Of a stretch of 64,000 bases of DNA, positions 37,127-47,949 are shown piece by piece. A program made the position numbers and the translations under genes. Position 1 is the stretch's first letter. Each line of letters begins with the position of its first letter. The notes beneath the pieces are model-generated. The model had not been told where the DNA came from. It did no database searches and saw only the letters and a program-made list of their open reading frames with translations. The stretch is from Rhizobium sp. BK399 (GTDB lineage Bacteria > Pseudomonadota > Alphaproteobacteria > Rhizobiales > Rhizobiaceae): positions 302,025 to 366,024 of the forward strand of contig NZ_JACIAH010000005.1 of NCBI RefSeq assembly GCF_014194695.1, read 5' to 3'.

Positions 37127-38386
37127 TTACTTGGCGTCTTCAATTGCCTTGACGAGTTCTTCGACCGCCTGATCGGAGGTCTTGATCTGGCCATGCACGA
37201 ACTTGGAGACGACGTCCTTATAGGCGTTGGCAACTGCCGGAGGAGCGCCGTAGCCCTGTGCCAGCGAGCCGAACAGCGTGCCGCCTTCGTTGGCAGCCTT
37301 CAGGTCGGCGATACCCTTCTTGCCGCAAGCGTCAAAGTCGGTATCAGGAACGTCTGTACGGGCCGGAACCGAGCCCTTGACGACGTTGAATGCAGACTGG
37401 AAGCTCTTGGAGAGCGTCGCCGTTGCAAGCGCAACCTGAGCCGCCTTGCGATCATCCGGCACGTTGAACATGCCGAACATGTCGGAGTTGTAGATCACGC
37501 TGCCGTCAGTGCCCGGGAAGCGGTAGCAGAGGAAGTCCGTGTTCGGGGTCTTCTTGGCTGCTACGAATTCGCCCTTTGCCCAGTCGCCCATGACCTGAAC
37601 GAGTGCATCGCCCTTGATGACCATGGCGGTTGCGAGGTTCCAGTCACGTCCGGAGAAGTTCGGGTCGACGTACTGGACGATCTTCTGCAGATTGTCGAAC
37701 GACTTCTTCATCGTGTCCGACTTCAGCGACTCCTCGTCGAGGTCGTTCATAGCCTTCTTGTAAAACTCGGGGCCGCCAGTCGACAGCACAATCGAGTCGA
37801 ACATTGTGGCTTCCTGCCAGTTCTGCCCACCCAGCGCCAGCGGAGTGACACCAGCTGCCTTGGCCTTGTCGAGCAAAGCGATCAGGTCGTCGAAGGTCTT
37901 CGGCTCGGTGCCGCCGATCTTTTCCATGACGGCCTTGTTGATCCACAGCCAATTGACCGAGTGAACGTTAACAGGGGCAGCAACCCACTTGCCGTCGTAG
38001 ACGGAGAACTTCTGCAGCGCTGCCGGAACGGACTTGTCCCAGCCTTCCTTCTTTGCCGTCTCCGTTAGGTCGCCCATGACGCCAGCCTGCGCATAGTCGA
38101 GAACGGTGTAGCCGAGCATCTGCGAAGCCGTCGGATAGGTGCCCGCAGCAACCATGGCCTTGAGCGCGGTCATTGCCGCATCACCACCACCGCCGGCGAC
38201 CGGCACGTCTTTCCAGGCAAATCCTTCCTTGGACAGATCTTCCTTGAGGACGTTGAGGGCCGCAGCTTCGCCGCCCGACGTCCACCAATGCAGCATCTGT
38301 ACTTCCTTCACGTCAGCAGCCTTGGCAGCACCAAGGCCGGCAACGGTCATCGTCACCAATGCAGTCGTCATCAAAAACTTGCGCAT
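37127..38386 (-). CDS. Sugar ABC transporter periplasmic binding protein (glucose/mannose GtsA-like)
   Basis: 419 residues with signal peptide 1-23 (ending AKA). The mature N-terminus VQMLHWWTSGGEAAALNVLKEDL and later NWLWINKAVMEKIG and ALGGQNWQEATMFDSIVL closely resemble GtsA-type glucose/mannose-binding proteins. A glucose-like aldose is therefore the best guess for the ligand; a glycoside or sugar acid is possible given the oxidoreductases in the same operon. Start ATG 38386 has GGGAGGAAAACG. First gene of the operon; divergent from the LacI regulator. Confidence 0.9.
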   Translation of the reverse strand: MRKFLMTTALVTMTVAGLGAAKAADVKEVQMLHWWTSGGEAAALNVLKEDLSKEGFAWKDVPVAGGGGDAAMTALKAMVAAGTYPTASQMLGYTVLDYAQAGVMGDLTETAKKEGWDKSVPAALQKFSVYDGKWVAAPVNVHSVNWLWINKAVMEKIGGTEPKTFDDLIALLDKAKAAGVTPLALGGQNWQEATMFDSIVLSTGGPEFYKKAMNDLDEESLKSDTMKKSFDNLQKIVQYVDPNFSGRDWNLATAMVIKGDALVQVMGDWAKGEFVAAKKTPNTDFLCYRFPGTDGSVIYNSDMFGMFNVPDDRKAAQVALATATLSKSFQSAFNVVKGSVPARTDVPDTDFDACGKKGIADLKAANEGGTLFGSLAQGYGAPPAVANAYKDVVSKFVHGQIKTSDQAVEELVKAIEDAK

Positions 38387-38499
38387 CGTTTTCCTCCCGG
38401 ATTGCAAGTTTACAAAAGCGGAATATCCGCGTTCAAAAGCCCGCGCACACTCCCCGCACGAAGGCTTTGGTTACCACGGCGCGAACGCCGCGTAAGTTA

Positions 38500-38515
38500 T
38501 TTAAAACGTTATAAA
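38500..38515. promoter_or_regulatory. LacI-type operator 1, sugar ABC operon side
   Basis: TTTAAAACGTTATAAA has an AACGTT centre typical of LacI-family operators. Directly next to it is CTTGACCAAGTCAAG, which supplies CTTGAC promoter elements on both strands. The 331-bp gap 38387-38717 contains no gene; it is the shared promoter region of the ABC operon and its regulator. Confidence 0.6.
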
Positions 38516-38631
38516 CTTGACCAAGTCAAGTCACCCGCGTTACCTTTCCACGTCAGCACAACGGCACGTTAACACCTGTTTTTACTTCATTTTTAGAAGT
38601 AGCTAGAAGACGAACCGAATAGACGCCGAAA

Positions 38632-38647
38632 TTTAAAACGTTTCCAG
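38632..38647. promoter_or_regulatory. LacI-type operator 2, regulator side
   Basis: A second copy sharing the 11-bp core TTTAAAACGTT with operator 1, 132 bp away and 71 bp before the regulator start. The right half (TTCCAG) is degenerate. Two sites at this spacing could support DNA looping by a tetrameric or cooperatively bound LacI protein. Confidence 0.5.
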
Positions 38648-38717
38648 TCCAGCATTGCATCGGCTTCGCCGTCGCGTTAGTGTCCCGCCATTCGAGCCCT
38701 TTGGAGGAATGCCGAGC

Positions 38718-39773
38718 GTGCCTCGCGTCGCAATGCCGCCCACGACCACATCGACCCGCAGGAGCGGCAAGCCGACGCTGCGCACCATCGCCGATATGGC
38801 TGGCCTTGCCGTAACCACGGTATCGCGGGCGTTGTCCGACGACCCGGTGATCAATCACGAAACCCGCAAGCGCGTCCGCGAGATCGCGATTGAGGTCGGG
38901 TACTCCCCTGATCGCGCCGCCCAGCGCCTGAAGACCGGCCGGACGAATGTCATCGCCATCCTGCTGGAACCGCACGAGGAAATCCTCGGCTACGGCACTT
39001 CCATCATGTCCGGCATCGCCAATGCCCTGCAAGGAACCGCCTATCACCTGATCGTCATGCCGAACCTGCCGCACACCACCAACATCGATGCGGTCAACTA
39101 CATCATGCGCAACCACATGGCCGATGGCCTGGTGCTGTCGCGCACCGAGCCTTTCGACCCGCGCGTGCGATTGCTGATGGAGCACGATTTTCCGTTCGTC
39201 ACCCATGGCCGCACGGAACTGTCGACCCCGCACGCCTACGTCGACTATGACAACTTCACCTTCTCCTACGAGGCAACCAAACGCCTGATCGCCAAGGGGC
39301 GCCGCAAACCGGCGCTGATCAGCGGACCGATGCAATTCAGCTTCGGCAGTCACATCCTGCACGGCTTCATGACGGCGGTGCGTGAAGCCGGCTGCGCCTA
39401 TGAGGTCATCTCCGATATAGACCTCGACCATCCGGCTGGCGCGATTCGCGATCGCATCGCGCGACGTCATCGCGAACCCGATCCGCCCGACGCCTTCACC
39501 TGCGGTGGCGAAGTGTGCGCACTTGCCACCATCACCGGCATGAGCGACTGCGGACGCACCCTTGGCGTCGAATACGACATTGTCGCCAAGCAGACCTCGC
39601 AGCTCCTTTCCGCCATCCAACCGAAGGTCGAGACCATCTATGAGGACCTGACGGCCACCGGCGAGCAGATCGGCCGCATCCTCAAGGAACGGATCGGCGG
39701 CGAGACGGACATGGATCAGTTGCAGGTCCTGCTGACGCCGCAGCCGCCGCTCTCTGGAAACGGCGGACCGTAA
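38718..39773 (+). CDS. LacI-family transcriptional regulator of the sugar ABC/GMC operon
   Basis: About 351 residues. HTH: PTLRTIADMAGLAVTTVSRALSDDP, followed by the hinge helix RLKTGRTNVIAILL and a periplasmic-binding-protein-like effector domain. A GGAGG at 38703-38707 leaves 1 nt to ATG 38709, 10 nt to GTG 38718 and 25 nt to ATG 38733, so GTG 38718 fits best. Divergent from the ABC operon with two related operator-like sites between; likely an autoregulated repressor induced by the transported sugar. Confidence 0.85.
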   Translation: MPRVAMPPTTTSTRRSGKPTLRTIADMAGLAVTTVSRALSDDPVINHETRKRVREIAIEVGYSPDRAAQRLKTGRTNVIAILLEPHEEILGYGTSIMSGIANALQGTAYHLIVMPNLPHTTNIDAVNYIMRNHMADGLVLSRTEPFDPRVRLLMEHDFPFVTHGRTELSTPHAYVDYDNFTFSYEATKRLIAKGRRKPALISGPMQFSFGSHILHGFMTAVREAGCAYEVISDIDLDHPAGAIRDRIARRHREPDPPDAFTCGGEVCALATITGMSDCGRTLGVEYDIVAKQTSQLLSAIQPKVETIYEDLTATGEQIGRILKERIGGETDMDQLQVLLTPQPPLSGNGGP

Positions 39774-39915
39774 TCGTCCGCACGATCGACCAGCAGGTGC
39801 GGGCATGAGGAAGCAAGAGGCATGCGAGTGCCAAAGCGCGAACGTCGTGCGATCTACGAATGTCGATCCAGCCATATTGCCCTCCTTTCTCTCGGTTGCG
39901 TTTCGCTCTGTAACC

Positions 39916-41421
39916 TTAGCGCGGCATCCACCAGCCGGTGCGTCCGCCGATATGCATGTTGAGCGTCTTGGTCTCGGTATAATCCTCCACTGCGTGACGA
40001 CCGAGTTCACGCCCGAGGCCGGATTGTTTGTAACCACCGAACGGCAACTCGGACGCCCCGTCCATGAAGGTATTCATCCAGATTGTCCCCGCTCTCACCT
40101 TGCGCCCGACGGTCAGGCAGGTATCGAAATCGCGGCTCCAGACGCCGGCCGAAAGCCCGTAGTCGATCGCGTTTGCGATCTCGATCGCCTCCGCTCTGGT
40201 TTCGAACGTGAGCACGGAGAGCACAGGGCCGAAGACCTCTTCACGCGCAACCGCCATATCAGGCGTCACAGCTTCGAGGATGGTCGGCGCCATGTATTGC
40301 CCCATGCCCAGGTCGAGCTTTTCGCCGCCATGTGCAACTTGCGCGCCGCCGCTGGTCGCACCGGCAACGTAGCCTGCGATCTTCTCCAGATGCTGCGGCG
40401 TGATGATAGCACCAACTTGCGTGGTTGGATCGAGCGGATCGCCGACCTTGACGTCCTTAGAGAGCTCCGCGACACGCTTGACCACGTCGGAAGCGATACT
40501 CTTGTGCAGGATCAGGCGGGACCCTGCATTGCAGCATTCGCCGGCATTGAAGTAGGCACCGAAGACTGCGGCGTCGATAAATGCGTCGAGGTCCGCATCG
40601 GGAAACACGATCTGCGGGTTTTTGCCGCCGAGTTCCAGCGAGACCTTCTTCAGCGTTTGCGCCGCGTTCGTCATCGTCAGCTTGCCGACACCGGTGGAGC
40701 CCGTAAACGACACCATGTCGACCTCTGGATGGGAGGTCAGGACGGCCCCGACCTCCGGTCCCGTACCGGTGACAATGTTCACGGCACCGTCCGGAACGCC
40801 CGCTTCCTGCAAGATTTCGCCAAGGACGAGGGTCGATCCCGAAGTGAGCTCCGACGGCTTTACGACCGTGGTGCATCCAGCGGCAAGGGCAAAGGGCAGC
40901 TTCTGGCCGACGATCAGGAACGGGAAATTCCAGGGCGTAATAATCGACACCACGCCGATCGCCTCGCGCAGGACGACCCCCAGCGTACCGTCTCCAAGCG
41001 TGTTGTAGCTTTCACCGTGCAGATCGCGGGCAAGGGCCGCTGCATATCGCCAGATATCGACGGAGCCGGCTATTTCGCCACGCACTTGCGAAATCGGCTT
41101 GCCTGCCTCGATCGCGTCCAGGAAAGCCAGTTCTTCCGCACGAGCCGCGATCAGGTCAGCGGCCTTGAGCAAAATCGCCGACCGTTCGGATGCGGTCATC
41201 CGCGGCCACGGACCGTGATCAAAGGCTTTACGGGCAGCAAGGATCGCACGTTCGGCATCTGCCTTGCTGCCGGTCGGAAAGCGGCTCACAACGACGCCAT
41301 GGCTCGGAGCAACGCGCTCGATCGGTTGGGCGGATCCGGCCTCCCACTTGCCGTCGACCAGCATCCTGAAGTCGCGGGTCTTGTGGTCGCTAAGCGCTCT
41401 TGGATTAACCAGAACCGTCAT
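39916..41421 (-). CDS. NAD(P)-dependent aldehyde dehydrogenase
   Basis: 501 residues. Class motifs: TPWNFPFLIVGQKLPFALAAG (Asn of the oxyanion hole), VSFTGSTGVGK, LELGGKNPQIV (general base Glu), NAGECCNAGSR (nucleophile Cys in a CC pair) and EEVFGPVLSV. Oxidises an aldehyde to the acid. ATG 41421 is chosen since GGGAGAATGGTA gives correct spacing; ATG 41427 would leave 1 nt. Last gene of the afr operon; its start overlaps the enoyl-CoA hydratase stop, so co-translation is certain to be close. Substrate unknown; the acid formed could be the substrate of the CoA-transferase upstream. Confidence 0.92.
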   Translation of the reverse strand: MTVLVNPRALSDHKTRDFRMLVDGKWEAGSAQPIERVAPSHGVVVSRFPTGSKADAERAILAARKAFDHGPWPRMTASERSAILLKAADLIAARAEELAFLDAIEAGKPISQVRGEIAGSVDIWRYAAALARDLHGESYNTLGDGTLGVVLREAIGVVSIITPWNFPFLIVGQKLPFALAAGCTTVVKPSELTSGSTLVLGEILQEAGVPDGAVNIVTGTGPEVGAVLTSHPEVDMVSFTGSTGVGKLTMTNAAQTLKKVSLELGGKNPQIVFPDADLDAFIDAAVFGAYFNAGECCNAGSRLILHKSIASDVVKRVAELSKDVKVGDPLDPTTQVGAIITPQHLEKIAGYVAGATSGGAQVAHGGEKLDLGMGQYMAPTILEAVTPDMAVAREEVFGPVLSVLTFETRAEAIEIANAIDYGLSAGVWSRDFDTCLTVGRKVRAGTIWMNTFMDGASELPFGGYKQSGLGRELGRHAVEDYTETKTLNMHIGGRTGWWMPR

Positions 41422-42200
41422 TACCATTCTCCCTTGAATTTAGCCGGGCGTTTCTCGCTGAAAGATGCGACGCCCTCTCTGAGATCAGCAGTTTTAGCGA
41501 CGAGGATCGACCCGAGCGCTTCGACGGCGGTGCCGTTGTCCTCGCCATTGGCCGATGCGATCATCAGCTTCACGATCTCCAGCGCCGCCGGGCCTCTCGA
41601 CGCGATCCGTTGCGCATATTCCTTCGCGGCCTCCACCGCGTTTCCACTCGACGTGACGGCATCGACGATGCCGAGCACCCGAGCCTCGTCGGCGGTGAAG
41701 ATCTCGCCACCCAGTGCCATGCGCCGCACCACCTGCGCACCAAAACGCTTCACAAGACGCTGCGTGCCGGACCAACCTGGCACCATGCCCAGACCGGTCT
41801 CCGGTAGTCCGATCTTGATGTGCTCTTCGGCGATGCGAATGTCCGCCACACCGGCAAGCTCCAGCCCGCCACCGAGAGCGTGGCCGTTCAGGGCGGCAAT
41901 CAGCGGCACCCTCAGTGTTGCAAGCCTTTCGAAAACGCGATGGCCATGGCGGACCCAGGCATGGCCGAACTCCTCCGGCCGCATTCCACCCCACGCCTTG
42001 ATATCACCGCCAGCCGAGAAGCCCTTGCCCTCACCCGTCAGGATCGCAGCGCGCACGTCGGCGTTTGCCTCGACTTCATCGGCCGCATCCGCCAACGCCT
42101 TCAGCATGTCCAGATCAAGCGCGTTCAGCTTCTCCGGCCGCGATACCGTCATGATCGCGATGTGATCCTCGACCTGAACTCTGACCGTGCCGCTAGCCAT
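41421..42200 (-). CDS. Enoyl-CoA hydratase/isomerase family protein
   Basis: 259 residues, crotonase fold. Oxyanion hole residues in GEGKGFSAGGDIK and NGHALGGGLELAG; both catalytic glutamates of true hydratases are present (GGGLELA and GLPETGLGMVPG), followed by GTQRL. Hydration or retro-hydration of an enoyl-CoA, or a related decarboxylase/hydrolase reaction, is therefore chemically possible. ATG 42200 overlaps the end of the CoA-transferase gene by 8 bp. Its presence in a sugar-type operon is unusual. Confidence 0.9.
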   Translation of the reverse strand: MASGTVRVQVEDHIAIMTVSRPEKLNALDLDMLKALADAADEVEANADVRAAILTGEGKGFSAGGDIKAWGGMRPEEFGHAWVRHGHRVFERLATLRVPLIAALNGHALGGGLELAGVADIRIAEEHIKIGLPETGLGMVPGWSGTQRLVKRFGAQVVRRMALGGEIFTADEARVLGIVDAVTSSGNAVEAAKEYAQRIASRGPAALEIVKLMIASANGEDNGTAVEALGSILVAKTADLREGVASFSEKRPAKFKGEW

Positions 42201-43806
42201 GGAAGACACCCTCGAGCACGCGGGCGCCCTTCTCCGGCAGAGACAGACCGATGTTCGCTTCGGCGAAGAGCTTCGCATCCATGACCTTGAGGTCCTTTGC
42301 CACGATGAGCGGGAACTCGGACTGATCGAGGATGTGGGTCTGCAGGTCGACGCCAGGTGCGATTTCCGTCAGGACAACACCTTCCGGAGTCAGCTTCATC
42401 ACGCACCGCTCGGTGACATAAGTGATGTCCTGCCCCTGCTCGATCGCCCGCTTGCCGGAGAAGGTGACATGCTCGACCTCGTTGACGAGCTTCTTCAGCT
42501 TGCCTTCCTTCTCGATGACCAGCTTGCCGTCAGCGATCGCAAGCTTCGCACCCGCGTTGAACATGCCGGAGAACACGATCTTCTTCGCCCGCGCCGTGAT
42601 ATCGACGAAGCCGCCTGCCCCGGCCGTGACGTGCGGTCGGAACGAAAGTTTCGAAACGTTGACAGAGCCGTCCCTGCCGATTTCGAGGAAAGACAGGAGC
42701 GAAGCATCGAAGCCGGCACCCTGGAAGTAGGTGAATTGGTATGGCGACGGCATATAGGCATCAGCGTTGGAGGCGCAGCCGAACGCAAAATCCAACAACG
42801 GAACACCACCGACGGCGCCCTGTTCGATCACCCAGGTGACCGAGCCGTGCAGCCCTTCCTCAAGCAGGATGCGCGGCACGTTGGCGGAAATACCGAATCC
42901 GAGGTTGACGCAGCTACCGGCCTCAAGCTCCGGAGCCACGCGGCGGGCAATGACCTTCTGGATATTGAATTCCGGAACGCGGAAGGTATCGAGCGGCCGG
43001 AAAATTTCGCCTGAAATGGCCGGATCGTAAAGCGTCTGCGTGGTTTGCTTCTGGTCCGGATCGACGATGACATAATCAACCAACATGCCAGGCACACGCA
43101 CGTCATGCGGCTTCAGCGAACCTTCCTTGGTGATGCGCTTGACCTGGGCGATCACGATGCCGCCATTGTTGCGGGCAGCAAGCGCCTGATCCAGGCCGCC
43201 GAGATAGGCACCCTCGTGCTCATAGGTAAGATTGCCACGCTCGTCGGCCGTCGTTGCACGAATGATAGCGATCTGCGGCACGATCGACGGGAAGAACAGC
43301 CAATCCTCTCCTTCGAACACGACGCGCTTGACCACCGGCTCCTCCGCAGCCAGGTCGTTCATCGCGCAGCCCTGTCTTCTCGGATCGACGAAGGTGTCGA
43401 TACCGACCTTCGTCAGGACCCCAGGGCGCTTGGCAGCGGCTTCTCGATGAATATCGAACATGATGCCCGACGGGATGTTGTAGGCCGGAATCTCGTTGTT
43501 GGTGATCATCTGCCAGATCAGCGGCGGCTCCGCGCTGGATGGGCCCGATGGATAGGAACCACCGAGGATCTTTTTCAGCAGTCCCTTCTTGGCGATATAG
43601 TCGACACCCTTGATGCCGCTCATGTCACCTGCTGCGATCGGGTGTAGCGTCGTGAGATCGCGGGGGTGGCCGGTGCTGTCGAAACGCTCGCCAATCGCCT
43701 TCAGCATCAGGTCGGGGCAACCGAGGCCGCTCGATGACGACACGGATACGACGGCTCCGTCGGGGATCAGTGCGGCAGCTTCGGCCGGCGTGATGTGCTT
43801 GCTCAT
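42193..43806 (-). CDS. Family I CoA-transferase (acetate/propionate CoA-transferase, YdiF-like)
   Basis: 537 residues with alpha and beta halves fused in one chain, as in YdiF and propionate CoA-transferase. The alpha half begins ITPAEAAALIPDGAVVSVSS; the beta half carries the catalytic glutamate in VTWVIEQGAVGG, preceded by LGFGISANVPRIL. It transfers CoA between short-chain acyl-CoA and a carboxylic acid through a glutamyl-CoA thioester. Second structural gene of the afr operon, 9 bp after the reductase stop. Its acid substrate is unknown. Confidence 0.9.
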   Translation of the reverse strand: MSKHITPAEAAALIPDGAVVSVSSSSGLGCPDLMLKAIGERFDSTGHPRDLTTLHPIAAGDMSGIKGVDYIAKKGLLKKILGGSYPSGPSSAEPPLIWQMITNNEIPAYNIPSGIMFDIHREAAAKRPGVLTKVGIDTFVDPRRQGCAMNDLAAEEPVVKRVVFEGEDWLFFPSIVPQIAIIRATTADERGNLTYEHEGAYLGGLDQALAARNNGGIVIAQVKRITKEGSLKPHDVRVPGMLVDYVIVDPDQKQTTQTLYDPAISGEIFRPLDTFRVPEFNIQKVIARRVAPELEAGSCVNLGFGISANVPRILLEEGLHGSVTWVIEQGAVGGVPLLDFAFGCASNADAYMPSPYQFTYFQGAGFDASLLSFLEIGRDGSVNVSKLSFRPHVTAGAGGFVDITARAKKIVFSGMFNAGAKLAIADGKLVIEKEGKLKKLVNEVEHVTFSGKRAIEQGQDITYVTERCVMKLTPEGVVLTEIAPGVDLQTHILDQSEFPLIVAKDLKVMDAKLFAEANIGLSLPEKGARVLEGVFHG

Positions 43807-43815
43807 CGGGATTAC

Positions 43816-45863
<2,048 letters not shown>

Positions 45864-45897
45864 GAATTCCTCCTCGGCTTTCGCCAGCTTGGGGCTT

Positions 45898-45926
45898 AAA
45901 TAATTGGAACGTTCCAAATTTGTCAA
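45898..45926 (-). promoter_or_regulatory. afr operon promoter with LacI operator in the spacer
   Basis: -35 TTGACA (45926-45921), exactly 17-bp spacer, -10 TTATTT (45903-45898). The spacer contains the perfect 14-bp palindrome TTGGAACGTTCCAA (45904-45917), placed to block RNA polymerase. Confidence 0.75.
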
Positions 45927-46064
45927 GTCTGCTTTCCAAGAAAATGCATCGTCAGGAATTAGGTTATGTCGACATAAATAGTGTTACTTTGCAGATGATT
46001 AGTGCCTCTGAAACGGGAAAACCAGGCGCGCCGCCCCATAAGAAATGTTGATTCAAAAAAGCTG

Positions 46065-46093
46065 TTGCAATTTGGAACGATCCAAATTATTGC
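46065..46093 (+). promoter_or_regulatory. DUF993 promoter with matching LacI operator
   Basis: The near-identical element TTTGGAACGATCCAAA (46071-46086) lies between a weak -35 TTGCAA (46065-46070) and a weak -10 TATTGC (46088-46093), again with a 17-bp spacer. The same placement on both divergent promoters indicates one regulator for both. Confidence 0.65.
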
Positions 46094-46119
46094 CTCAGTC
46101 ACCATTGAGGAGGATCGCA

Positions 46120-47286
46120 ATGAGCTTGTGTTTGAATCTGCCGAACCCCGACGGTTCCACGGAAGAGTACCGCCTTGCCGGGACGCCGATCGGGCGCCCT
46201 TCCACGCCACCCCAATTCAACCGGATCGCTTATGCCGCCGCCCACGTCGTGTCGGACCCGAAAAACGACATGGATCCTTGGGGCCTCCCGGCGATCGATT
46301 GGGACGCAACCATCGCTTTCCGTCGGCATCTGTGGAGCCTTGGCTTCAAGATCGCCGAAGCGATGGATACCTCCCAGCGTGGCATGGGCCTCAATTGGGC
46401 TGGCGCACAGGAACTGATCCGGCGATCACTGGACGAATCTCGCAATATTGCAGGCGCGGATCTCGCCTGCGGCGCTGGCACCGATCATCTCGCAGCATCC
46501 GACGCAAGATCGATTGACGACGTCATCCGGGCGTATGAGACCCAGATAGAATTCGTCGAAAAGAACGGCGGCCGCGCCATCATGATGGCAAGCCGCGCCC
46601 TCGCCCGGGTCGCGTCCTCTGCCGACGACTACGCCAAGGTTTACGGCCGGATTCTCTCCCAGGCCAAGGACAAGGTCGTCCTCCATTGGTTGGGCGAGAT
46701 GTTCGATCCGAACTTAGCCGGCTACTGGGGGAGCTCCGAATTTGAGCCGGCCCTGGCCTCTGTTCTCAGGATCATCAACGAGAACAAGGACAAGGTCGAG
46801 GGAATCAAGATCTCGCTGCTCGACAACGCCAAAGAGGTACAGCTCCGCAATCAGCTTCCTGAAGGCGTACTCTGCTTTACTGGCGATGACTTCAACTATG
46901 CCGAACTGATTGAAGGAGATGGCGAGCGTTACAGCCATGCGCTCCTTGGCATCTTCGATGCCGTTGCACCGTCGGCATCAAAGGCATTGGCATCGCTCGC
47001 AGCCGGCGATGCCGCTACGTTCCGCTCTGTTATCGAACCGACCGTCCCTCTCTCGCGCAAGATCTTTGAAGCGCCGACGCAATACTATAAGGCTGGCGTC
47101 GTCTTTCTGGCTTGGCTGAATGGCCACCAAAGCCATTTCAGCCTGCCGGCGGGGTTGCAGTCGGCGCGCGGCGTCAATCATTATGCCGAGATCTTCCGCC
47201 TCGCAGACAAGGCGAACGTCCTGGACAAGCCGGAGCTTGCCACCGCCCGCATGAAGCATTTCATGGGCGTGTTCGGCATTGGGTGA
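46120..47286 (+). CDS. DUF993 (dihydrodipicolinate synthase superfamily) protein
   Basis: 388 residues, TIM-barrel protein of the DUF993 family. The motif VEGIKISLLD near residue 230 resembles the Schiff-base lysine strand (GIK) of the dihydrodipicolinate synthase/aldolase superfamily, and earlier LACGAGTDHL and ETQIEFVEKNG fit the barrel. A lyase or aldolase on a keto-sugar is therefore plausible, but no DUF993 reaction is known to me. ATG 46120 follows GAGGAGGATCGCA. Its promoter shares the LacI operator of the afr operon, which ties it to the same pathway. Confidence 0.85.
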   Translation: MSLCLNLPNPDGSTEEYRLAGTPIGRPSTPPQFNRIAYAAAHVVSDPKNDMDPWGLPAIDWDATIAFRRHLWSLGFKIAEAMDTSQRGMGLNWAGAQELIRRSLDESRNIAGADLACGAGTDHLAASDARSIDDVIRAYETQIEFVEKNGGRAIMMASRALARVASSADDYAKVYGRILSQAKDKVVLHWLGEMFDPNLAGYWGSSEFEPALASVLRIINENKDKVEGIKISLLDNAKEVQLRNQLPEGVLCFTGDDFNYAELIEGDGERYSHALLGIFDAVAPSASKALASLAAGDAATFRSVIEPTVPLSRKIFEAPTQYYKAGVVFLAWLNGHQSHFSLPAGLQSARGVNHYAEIFRLADKANVLDKPELATARMKHFMGVFGIG

Positions 47287-47418
47287 GCCATCGCGAGAAC
47301 CACGCCAGGGCGCGCTCTAGCGCTCAACATACGGGTCGCGTCGGGATTGCCTGCGCGACCTGTCGAAGTCTCTTGTCCTAGTTCCCGCCACACGGCGGGT
47401 TCCGTTCGACCGCTCTAT

Positions 47419-47577
47419 CTAGTAGCTACAAGGTCGGTCGTTATCGAATCCAAGTGCACAAGCCGAGTTCAGCGGAAGATTTCGATTCTGTTGATTGGAC
47501 GTCGAAGTACAGGCCGACGTGATTATCGCAAGGCTGATCAGCGCTCCGATCACTACAAAAACGCGAAATCGGTACAT
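47419..47577 (-). CDS. Small lipoprotein, 52 residues
   Basis: A short gene in the otherwise empty 47287-47823 stretch. ATG 47577 is preceded by GAGGAGGAGTAG, an excellent ribosome binding site. The product starts with a basic pair and hydrophobic segment (RVFVVIGALISLAIITSACT) ending in a lipobox-like TSAC, so C23 would be lipidated; the 29-residue mature part is SNQQNRNLP and then CALGFDNDRPCSY with two more cysteines. The remainder of the gap, up to the tRNA-Arg gene, shows nothing further. Unknown family. Confidence 0.68.
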   Translation of the reverse strand: MYRFRVFVVIGALISLAIITSACTSTSNQQNRNLPLNSACALGFDNDRPCSY

Positions 47578-47823
47578 CTACTCCTCCTCGCAGCAACACA
47601 CGACGACCGTCGGCCAATAGGTTCGAAGTAACCTCGCATTGCGCGGGAGTTCCAGGCACGCTCGTTCAGATCGAACCAGCACTCGTCTCCGTCACCAGGT
47701 TGCGGCAAGACGAGGCTCGTCAGTCTCGAATATAGACGACCGAAGTCGATTGCACATTGGACCTTGGTCTCGCGATCGTTGTGGCGCTAGATGCGCTTCA
47801 TGCGATGTCGAAACACACAAGAG

Positions 47824-47900
<77 letters not shown>

Positions 47901-47949
47901 ACGCGACCGGGCACTCGGTCCGGTCATATCTGTTATCGCTGGACGCGGA

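Noticed and set aside
38553..40037. 494-residue minus-strand frame opposite the LacI gene
   Set aside because: Antisense to a clear LacI regulator with a good helix-turn-helix; no recognisable domain in the frame.
39805..42165. 786-residue open frame on the plus strand opposite aldehyde dehydrogenase and enoyl-CoA hydratase
   Set aside because: Antisense shadow caused by high GC content; the opposite frames carry complete catalytic motifs.
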